Source of the DNA: a bacterium
Lineage (GTDB): Bacteria; Patescibacteriota; Microgenomatia; Daviesbacterales; UBA10151
Length of the DNA: 13,763 bases
Assembly (NCBI GenBank): GCA_027364775.1
Contig: DAHXOS010000093.1
Span: 1 to 13,763, forward strand
Direction: 5' to 3'
The notes below the pieces were generated by a model. It was not told the origin of the DNA, did no database searches, and saw only the letters and a program-made list of their open reading frames with translations. This document shows positions 1 to 4,747 of this stretch, piece by piece. The translations under genes were made by a program, and so were the position numbers. How positions within the stretch are numbered: position 1 is the first letter of the stretch; each line of letters starts with the position of its first letter.

Positions 1-31
1 CATATATACGCTATAGCGATTAATTGTCCGG

Positions 32-55
32 ATAAAGATACTTATAAAGATACTT
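32..55. repeat. Tandem duplication of a 12-bp unit
   Basis: ATAAAGATACTT occurs at 32-43 and again at 44-55 with no spacer and no mismatch. It lies outside any gene. It looks like a simple slippage-type duplication; no function is implied. Confidence 0.75.
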
Positions 56-171
56 ATTTTATATTACATAAATACCCAATTATAGGCAATTATGCGCAAT
101 ATTCTCCGTAGAAATCTTTTTAAACAGATACCATTACCATAGACCACATATTGGTTTAGGTATGAAGCCTC

Positions 172-214
172 CTTTAAAAAGAAATTAGTGTCGGATATTT
201 ACGGGACATATCGG
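172..214 (-). terminator. Terminator-like hairpin after the DUF5667 gene
   Basis: Reading the minus strand, the stop codon is followed seven bases later by an imperfect stem (arms 214-208 and 198-192, 6 of 7 pairs, 9-nt loop). After 8 further bases comes the T-rich run TTTCTTTTT. The gap between stem and T-run is longer than in a classical intrinsic terminator, so this is only a candidate. Its position directly after the last gene of the group fits. Confidence 0.3.
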
Positions 215-220
215 CTCGAT

Positions 221-1015
221 TTATTTTGGCTTTGTTGTTGGAGAAGGTGAAGACTTTGGAGTCGGCTGAGGAGATTGTTTATCCTGATCAAGCTTCTTTC
301 TTTCTTCCTCTAGATTCTTCTTAATATCTTCTAATTGTTTTCTGGCTTCTTCAATTTCCTGGTCCCTTTTTTTATCATCCGCAGAAGACTTAACCGTTGC
401 AACAGGGACTGCTACACCCGGATTTGAAACTGGAGATACTACTGTCACATTATTTGTTGTAGTTGGTTGATTGGCTGTTTGAGGAGGTGTAACCACCCCG
501 GCTTGACTAGCTGAATTTGACTGTGAAGAGGTATTATCTTGAGTGGCCACTACTGCACCAGTCTGTCCGGTAGGAGCGTTTTGAGTACTATTATAGGCAA
601 TATTTTGTGGAGAATTAATTTGTGTGGCTTGGAGAGCCGTATTATATTTAGAGATTGATTTAGATAAGTTATCAATATACCTTTGTTTAGCTTCGGTTTC
701 TTTAATAACTGATACCTGGTTGGCTGCATCGTTTGTTTGAGAAACCAATTCTGCCAAGGCCTGACTGCTTTGAGCAGATTTTACTGCCAATAGCTTATTT
801 ACTTCCTTAAATCTTCTATCACTACGGCTTGCAGAAAACCAAGCCTTGGAAATAGGGTTAATCGAAGCAACTAAAACTATCCCATCCTCTAATTTTCTTT
901 TTATTGGATAAGTTAACTCTCCCGGTAAGGCATCATTAGAGATAACCGCTAATGCTGCCGGAGGACCTAATAAAACAGTTACTATAAGCAGAATGGTACT
1001 GAACAGTTTTACCAC
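221..1015 (-). CDS. Secreted DUF5667-domain protein with coiled-coil and Pro/Ser-rich tail
   Basis: The 264-aa product begins with a hydrophobic signal peptide or anchor (about residues 1-23, ending Ala-Leu-Ala). Residues 27-80 carry the pattern NDALPGELTYPIKR followed by a region rich in Arg, Lys and Ala that ends RRFKEVNKLL. This is characteristic of DUF5667, a family of exported proteins of unknown function common in CPR and actinobacteria. Residues 80-125 are helical. A long Gln/Asn/Ser/Thr-rich linker (132-210), a charged coiled coil (about 213-246) and a Pro/Ser/Thr/Lys tail follow. The molecule should therefore sit outside the membrane, flexible and possibly wall- or partner-binding. 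The start is GTG; the overlapping ATG at 1017 is in another frame and stops at once. It follows rseP by 35 bp and appears to have its own promoter. The biochemical role is unknown. Confidence 0.8.
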   Translation of the reverse strand: MVKLFSTILLIVTVLLGPPAALAVISNDALPGELTYPIKRKLEDGIVLVASINPISKAWFSASRSDRRFKEVNKLLAVKSAQSSQALAELVSQTNDAANQVSVIKETEAKQRYIDNLSKSISKYNTALQATQINSPQNIAYNSTQNAPTGQTGAVVATQDNTSSQSNSASQAGVVTPPQTANQPTTTNNVTVVSPVSNPGVAVPVATVKSSADDKKRDQEIEEARKQLEDIKKNLEEERKKLDQDKQSPQPTPKSSPSPTTKPK

Positions 1016-1021
1016 ATATTA

Positions 1022-1050
1022 AGTATGGTATAAATTGTGTCTTCTTTCAA
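1022..1050 (-). promoter_or_regulatory. Predicted promoter of the DUF5667 gene (leaderless)
   Basis: Minus strand: TTGAAA (1050-1045, 5/6 to the sigma70 -35), a 17-bp spacer, then CATACT (1027-1022, 4/6 to the -10). The expected transcription start falls on or next to the GTG at 1015, so the mRNA would have no leader. This agrees with the absence of a Shine-Dalgarno sequence. The -35 abuts the rseP stop codon. Confidence 0.35.
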
Positions 1051-2190
1051 CTAACGTCTGAGAATATAATTATTGACATCTGAAAAGGCTATAACTACAA
1101 ATAAAGCTAGTAAGACTACCATACCTATGGCATGAATTTTACTTTCCAGTTTAGGATTAATTTTCTTTTTAGTTATTGCCTCTATTAGTAAAAAGAAAAA
1201 TCTACCCCCATCTAAAGCAGGAATTGGTAAAATATTAAAAATTGCTAAAGATAATGATAGGGCTGCAACTAAATTTAAATAGGTCAGTATGGCGTTAGGG
1301 CGTTGTAAAATTTCAACAGTTACAGCACCAATTGCAATTGGTCCACCTACACTCTGGGAGACTACTGATAGGTCTTTTTTAGCAAATGATGTCGCAAAAA
1401 CTTTAGCCATGGTGTCAAATGAATAGGCTGCAATATTAAAACTGTGAATAGGACCAACAAAAACTTTTTGCCACCAGCTTGAGTATTCTAATTTAGCACT
1501 TTTAACACCACTTAAAGCAACACCTAAAGCTCCCTGCCCTTTGGGAGGATTTATCCTGGGAGTTAATTCAACATCCTTAATATTAGTTTTCTCTGGGTCT
1601 GAGATTGTTAATTTAATATTTTTCCCTGCATTAGCTTTAGTCAAGTTAATAAAATCACCGGCATTATTAACTGATTGGCCATTAAATGCTAAAATTCTAT
1701 TACCTAATTTTATCCCTGCTTTATCTGCAGGTGAATCTTTAGCCACCTCTCCAATTAAGATAACCTCTTCTGTCACCTGGTTTACCCCTACAAATTGATA
1801 AGGATATAAAAGAGGTATCTCAGTTTTAAAATTCTGACTAATCATAATTCCTGTAAATAATATCCAGGCTAAAAGCAAATTCATTACCACTCCTGTAGTC
1901 ACCACAGTTATTCTTTTATAAACATTTTGAGAGGCAAAAGACCGCTTATCATTTAATACTTTAGGATCAACATCATCCTCACCTAGTAGATGAACAAATC
2001 CTCCAATTGGTAACCAATTTAAAGATACAATTGTTTCCCCTACTTTTTTACCAAATGCTCTGGGAGGTATCCCAAATCCAAACTCTAAAACTTTAATGTT
2101 AAATTTTTTAGCTGTTAAAAAGTGTCCAAGTTCATGGATAACCACAAGTATTGTTAAAGTTAGTATAAAAATAAGAATTGAAAAAATCAT
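1051..2190 (-). CDS. rseP: Site-2 protease RseP-type zinc metalloprotease
   Basis: This 379-aa intramembrane metalloprotease cleaves transmembrane segments of substrates such as anti-sigma factors and leftover signal peptides. The first membrane helix holds the zinc motif HELGH (residues 19-23; E20 is the catalytic base). A GFGIPPR loop follows at 38-44, a second helix at about 93-117, and a single PDZ domain at about 145-200 (SPADKAG, then GNRILAFNGQSV). GPIAIG is at 284-289. The third core helix ends in NILPIPALDGGR, with the zinc-ligating Asp at 327, and a last helix spans 351-371. Length and single PDZ fit the Gram-positive/CPR form rather than the two-PDZ E. coli protein. It follows frr by 91 bp. 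The usual cdsA, uppS and dxr neighbours are absent. No Shine-Dalgarno sequence is visible. The substrate cannot be read from sequence. Confidence 0.95.
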   Translation of the reverse strand: MIFSILIFILTLTILVVIHELGHFLTAKKFNIKVLEFGFGIPPRAFGKKVGETIVSLNWLPIGGFVHLLGEDDVDPKVLNDKRSFASQNVYKRITVVTTGVVMNLLLAWILFTGIMISQNFKTEIPLLYPYQFVGVNQVTEEVILIGEVAKDSPADKAGIKLGNRILAFNGQSVNNAGDFINLTKANAGKNIKLTISDPEKTNIKDVELTPRINPPKGQGALGVALSGVKSAKLEYSSWWQKVFVGPIHSFNIAAYSFDTMAKVFATSFAKKDLSVVSQSVGGPIAIGAVTVEILQRPNAILTYLNLVAALSLSLAIFNILPIPALDGGRFFFLLIEAITKKKINPKLESKIHAIGMVVLLALFVVIAFSDVNNYILRR

Positions 2191-2200
2191 TTTATTTAAG

Positions 2201-2278
2201 AATTAAAAATTACAAATGAAGAATTAAACACCCAACTTAGCAGCTAAATTTCTAACTCAACACTGATAATTTTTAATT
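2201..2278. repeat. 12-bp inverted repeat between frr and rseP
   Basis: AATTAAAAATTA at 2201-2212 is perfectly complementary to TAATTTTTAATT at 2267-2278, with 54 bp between. The interior holds an 11-bp palindrome (TTAGCAGCTAA, 2237-2247) and AATGAAGAATTAAA at 2215-2228, a word resembling low-complexity intergenic repeats I associate with CPR genomes. In the mRNA it could fold into a long AT stem starting 3 nt after the frr stop. No T-run follows, so it is not a normal terminator. Confidence 0.6.
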
Positions 2279-2281
2279 TGC

Positions 2282-2836
2282 TTACACTTGTCTTAAATCT
2301 GTTTCCTTAATTTTAACCTGTTCATCCACCGCTGCTCCAGCTTGATCTACTAGTTTTTGTAACAACTCTAACCTTCTATGCATTTCATCCTCCCCAAACT
2401 CACTGTTTTCTTTGGCTTGTTCAATCTGATCTTTAGCCTCTGCTCTAATTTGTCTGACTTCTACCTTAGCTTGTTCACCCTTTTGATGGACAAGTTTGAC
2501 AAATTCTTCTCTTCTCTCGGCAGTTAAAGGCGGGATTGGTACTCTAACTGTATTTCCATCAATTGAAGGATTTAATCCTAAATTAGCCTCCATAATAGCC
2601 TTTTCCACATCCCGGACAATTGAGGGATCCCAAACCTGAACTGTTAAAAGTGTGTTTTGCGGTGCTGAGATAGTTCCTACTTCTAACATCTTCATTCTGC
2701 CCCCATAAGCTATAACCGGAATCTCTTCTAAAAGTAAAGGGTTGGCTCTACCAGCCCTGATTGAAGATAGCTCACGTTTTAAGTGTCCGAGAGCGTTTTG
2801 GATTTTAGTATTTACCTCTAAAAGGTTTGGATCCAT
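2282..2836 (-). CDS. frr: Ribosome recycling factor
   Basis: The 184-aa RRF splits the post-termination ribosome together with EF-G. The length matches the family (about 185 aa). Domain I is the long three-helix bundle, formed by the N-terminal helix with the SSIRAGRANP signature (residues 24-33) and the charged C-terminal helices (about 105-184). Domain II is the small beta unit in between. VWDPSIVRDVEKAI and NLGLNPSIDGNTVRVPIPPLT are the expected conserved stretches. It follows tsf by 19 bp in the same orientation, so the two are almost surely cotranscribed. In most bacteria pyrH lies between tsf and frr; here it does not. There is no clear Shine-Dalgarno sequence before the ATG. Confidence 0.97.
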   Translation of the reverse strand: MDPNLLEVNTKIQNALGHLKRELSSIRAGRANPLLLEEIPVIAYGGRMKMLEVGTISAPQNTLLTVQVWDPSIVRDVEKAIMEANLGLNPSIDGNTVRVPIPPLTAERREEFVKLVHQKGEQAKVEVRQIRAEAKDQIEQAKENSEFGEDEMHRRLELLQKLVDQAGAAVDEQVKIKETDLRQV

Positions 2837-2855
2837 CTGTCTTACAAATTATACA

Positions 2856-3314
2856 TTACTGGCTACCTAAAGCAATCCTGGAGATTCTACCTATTTGAAT
2901 ATTTTCACCTAATTTAGCTACAGCAGCTTTGACTAAGGCATCAATTGTTTGAGAATTATCCCTGATATAATCTTGTTTTAATAGCTCTTCAACGTTTTCA
3001 GGATTCATGGACGCAATTTGCAAAGCGATCTCATGGGCTAAGGTTTTAAAATCCTCAGTTTTTGCAACAAAATCGGTTTCACAAAGTAACTCTACTAAAA
3101 CTCCAACCTTACCGTTATGAGAATAAGTCTCTACAACTCCTGCCTTAACTTCCCGCTCTGCCTTAGATGCAGCTTTATCTAAGCCCTTAGCTTTTAAATA
3201 ATCCTTAGCTTTAGCCATATCATCACTTGACTCTTCCAAAGCCTCTCTACAGTCTGCAATTCCTGCACCTGTCTGTTCTCTTAACTGTTTAATTAAATTT
3301 ACATCAACTGCCAT
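2856..3314 (-). CDS. tsf: Elongation factor Ts, minimal form
   Basis: EF-Ts exchanges GDP for GTP on EF-Tu. The N-terminal UBA-like domain (residues 3-40, LREQTGAGIADCREAL) and the TDFV element that inserts into EF-Tu (CETDFVAKTEDF, about 78-89) are intact. The C-terminal conserved block GENIQIGRISRI is present. At 152 aa it is far shorter than the E. coli protein (about 280 aa). It keeps one core subdomain and lacks the second subdomain and coiled-coil insertion, like Thermus and many CPR versions. It starts 18 bp after rpsB in the standard rpsB-tsf order. The C-terminus is clean, with no sign of frameshift, so the shortness looks genuine. Confidence 0.96.
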   Translation of the reverse strand: MAVDVNLIKQLREQTGAGIADCREALEESSDDMAKAKDYLKAKGLDKAASKAEREVKAGVVETYSHNGKVGVLVELLCETDFVAKTEDFKTLAHEIALQIASMNPENVEELLKQDYIRDNSQTIDALVKAAVAKLGENIQIGRISRIALGSQ

Positions 3315-3332
3315 ATTAATGATCCGCAGAAA

Positions 3333-4181
3333 CTAATCAACCTTTCTGTCAGATTCTGCTACTATCTCTTTTTCAATCTGTTCTTCTAAGACTGCTGCTT
3401 CTTCTGCCACTTGTCCTTTAAGTTCTGCTACTTCTTGGCTTTCTTTCTCTTTTTCTTCCTTAATTTTCAATTCCTCATTCTTTACTCCTAAGTCCTTTTT
3501 GCCTTGAACATAAGCACGAATTATGGTTTCACAGATTAATTTTATAGATTTAATACCATCATCGTTAGCAGGAATTGGGTAGTCAAGTTGGGTAGGATCC
3601 GCATTAGTATCAGAAATACCAATTATTTTTATTCCCATTCTTAAGCCTTCTTTAACTGCAATATTATCTGAAACTGCATCTACTACAAATAAAACATCCG
3701 GTAAATTAACCATTTGAGCGATACCACCCATTTCCTTTTCAAACTTTTCAATCTTTCTGGATATTAATAATTTTTCTTTTTTTGTATAGTGAGACAATCC
3801 TCCTTTATCTTTTTCCTCTTTTAAGGTATTTAACTTTTTAATATTCTTTCTCATCTCCTCAAAATTAGTTAACATTCCCCCAACCCATCTCTCTGTCAAA
3901 TAAGGGGTATCTGCCTCTTTAGCCAGTTCTTCAATAATCTGATGGGCTTGTTTTTTGGTACCTACAATTAACATCACTTTACTAAGGCTTCCAAAACGGT
4001 AAGCAGCCTCAGTGGCTTCTTTAAGTTTTTCTTCAGTAAAAGCCAAATCAAGAATATGCACCCCGTCGCGGGCACCAAAAATATAAGGTTTCATCCTAGG
4101 ATGACCACGGGAGATCTTGTGCCCAAAATGAGCACCAGCGGTTAAAAGTTCTTGCATGTTAGGTGTATTAATATTTGCCAT
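3333..4181 (-). CDS. rpsB: Small-subunit ribosomal protein uS2
   Basis: The S2 core is complete at about residues 1-228: LLTAGAHFGHKISRGHPRMKPYIFG near the start, the coiled-coil region at about 105-155, then LPDVLFVVD and IGISDTNADPTQLDYPIPANDD. S2 binds late on the back of the 30S subunit and needs S1-like contacts in many bacteria. The total of 282 aa exceeds the usual 230-260 because of a highly charged Glu/Lys tail (about 230-282). That tail includes the peptide NEELKIK (235-241), whose DNA resembles an intergenic repeat word. The ATG has no Shine-Dalgarno sequence. A perfect-TATAAT promoter, an adjacent palindrome and a structured leader lie upstream, compatible with S2 autoregulation as known for rpsB in other bacteria (inferred here). 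tsf follows at 18 bp. Confidence 0.97.
   Translation of the reverse strand: MANINTPNMQELLTAGAHFGHKISRGHPRMKPYIFGARDGVHILDLAFTEEKLKEATEAAYRFGSLSKVMLIVGTKKQAHQIIEELAKEADTPYLTERWVGGMLTNFEEMRKNIKKLNTLKEEKDKGGLSHYTKKEKLLISRKIEKFEKEMGGIAQMVNLPDVLFVVDAVSDNIAVKEGLRMGIKIIGISDTNADPTQLDYPIPANDDGIKSIKLICETIIRAYVQGKKDLGVKNEELKIKEEKEKESQEVAELKGQVAEEAAVLEEQIEKEIVAESDRKVD
3459..3479 (-). repeat. Repeat-like word encoding NEELKIK inside rpsB
   Basis: The codons for residues 235-241 read AATGAGGAATTGAAAATTAA plus G. This differs by two transitions from an AATGAAGAATTAAAAATTAA-type word related to the arms of the intergenic repeat at 2201-2228. It lies in the non-conserved acidic tail of S2, where an in-frame insertion would be tolerated. 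Confidence 0.4.
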
Positions 4182-4351
4182 AAATAATTAGATGATTTGA
4201 TCAAACTCTTTTTATTCTTTTAGTCACGTTAGCAAATCATCCGGTTTTAACTTTAACTAATCAAGAGCAAAATTGGAAATTTATTTTGTTCCCCTTTTAC
4301 TTCTCTAGATTCCAGAATTTCAGGAAAACATATGAATCCAGATGTTTGATG
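4182..4351 (-). promoter_or_regulatory. rpsB mRNA leader with 9-bp inverted repeat
   Basis: From the predicted start near 4351 the leader is about 170 nt. GATGATTTG and CAAATCATC (4241-4233 and 4199-4191, read on the minus strand) pair perfectly around a 33-nt loop. The 3' arm ends 9 nt before the ATG. A smaller palindrome TTTGATCAAA (4205-4196) overlaps that arm, so two exclusive foldings are possible. A near-palindrome TCCAGAATTTCAGGA (one mismatched pair) lies at 4311-4325. No Shine-Dalgarno sequence is present. A role in S2 feedback is inferred from other bacteria only. Confidence 0.4.
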
Positions 4352-4357
4352 GAAGAA

Positions 4358-4386
4358 ATTATAACCTAAGTTAGGCTGTTGGGCAA
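4358..4386 (-). promoter_or_regulatory. Predicted promoter of the rpsB-tsf-frr cluster
   Basis: Minus strand: TTGCCC (4386-4381, 4/6), an exact 17-bp spacer, then TATAAT (4363-4358, 6/6). The predicted start is about 4351. This is the best -10 with correct spacing that I found in the window, and it is oriented toward rpsB. Confidence 0.55.
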
Positions 4387-4389
4387 GAT

Positions 4390-4402
4390 ACTATCTGATA
4401 GT
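4390..4402. promoter_or_regulatory. 13-bp palindrome beside the rpsB -35 (operator-like)
   Basis: ACTATCTGATAGT has perfect dyad symmetry around one central base. It lies 3 bp upstream of the -35 of the predicted rpsB promoter. The one-base centre makes an RNA hairpin impossible, so a DNA-binding dimer site is the more natural reading. No regulator is visible in the window. Confidence 0.3.
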
Positions 4403-4428
4403 TTAAATTTGGAGGGAATTATTGGATA

Positions 4429-4596
4429 TTAACGATTATTGCCCTGGCGGTTTGGAATAGGTCTACGCAAAAAGAATACGTTAGCTATACGGCGCCCAAT
4501 TAACATAGTATCAGGATTTCTAGTTTGATAATCTGGAGTGCAAGATGTGCGGGATCTAATGAGCAATTCTTTACTAGATTTTCTATCAGGACTCAT
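4429..4596 (-). CDS. Candidate small Arg-rich protein, unrecognised
   Basis: An ATG-initiated ORF of 55 codons ends in TAA. I do not recognise the product. It starts MSPDRKSSKELL and contains IGRRIANVFFLRRPIPNRQ near its end. It has about ten Arg and three Lys against few acidic residues, one Cys, no signal peptide and no membrane helix. It could bind nucleic acid or the ribosome, but that is inference from charge and location only. In favour of a real gene: the well-spaced promoter 33 bp upstream, same strand as all neighbours, a G+C content visibly higher than the flanking spacer, and a position in an otherwise empty 566-bp gap. Against: no Shine-Dalgarno sequence, short length, and no known homologue that I can name. 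A small RNA is the alternative. Confidence 0.4.
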   Translation of the reverse strand: MSPDRKSSKELLIRSRTSCTPDYQTRNPDTMLIGRRIANVFFLRRPIPNRQGNNR

Positions 4597-4628
4597 AAAT
4601 TAGTAGTTTTAAAAAAACAACTATATTA

Positions 4629-4657
4629 ATTAGAAATAATTTTTACTTGTTAGTCAA
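4629..4657 (-). promoter_or_regulatory. Predicted promoter for the small Arg-rich ORF
   Basis: Minus strand: TTGACT (4657-4652, 5/6), 17-bp spacer, TCTAAT (4634-4629, 5/6). The expected start near 4622 gives a 26-nt leader before the ATG at 4596. It lies just after the T-run of the thyX terminator-like structure, as expected for a new transcription unit. Confidence 0.5.
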
Positions 4658-4661
4658 CTAG

Positions 4662-4742
4662 GAAAAAGAAAAAGTTTTAATTGGATTTGAACCCCCTACA
4701 AGACTACAATCCGTTTTATCATCATCTGATCCCAAATTAAAA
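4662..4742 (-). terminator. Terminator-like stem with T-rich tail after thyX
   Basis: On the minus strand TTTTAATT (4742-4735) pairs with AATTAAAA (4682-4675). The stem extends through a GG/CC pair after a one-base bulge and is followed at once by CTTTTTCTTTTTCC. The loop is long (about 50 nt), unlike a compact intrinsic terminator. It contains GGTTCAAATCC (4693-4683), a tRNA T-arm look-alike, so a decayed tRNA is an alternative reading. Confidence 0.3.
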
Positions 4743-4747
4743 GTAGT

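Larger units (their letters stand above)
1..220. other. Intergenic region downstream of the DUF5667 gene
   Basis: No gene is supportable here. Seen directly: a 10-bp palindrome CGCTATAGCG at 9-18; two head-to-tail copies of ATAAAGATACTT at 32-55; and, on the minus strand, AAAGGAGG at 175-168, the strongest Shine-Dalgarno-like sequence in the window. No ATG, GTG or TTG lies 5-12 nt behind that sequence. The only open frame after it would use a GTG about 20 nt downstream and give roughly 27 codons. The SD-like sequence may belong to a lost or very short gene or be chance. Confidence 0.5.

Noticed and set aside
163..180. CCTCCTTT on the plus strand as a 16S rRNA 3' end
   Set aside because: The flanking GGCTGGATCA that precedes the anti-SD in 16S rRNA is absent; it is just the complement of the orphan AAAGGAGG.
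1541..1798. 85-codon plus-strand open frame
   Set aside because: It lies entirely antisense inside the PDZ region of rseP and shows no recognisable domain.
4674..4745. Functional tRNA or tmRNA 3' end
   Set aside because: Only the T-loop word and the outer stem fit. T-stem and anticodon stem do not pair, and no CCA is encoded. Kept only as a possible remnant.
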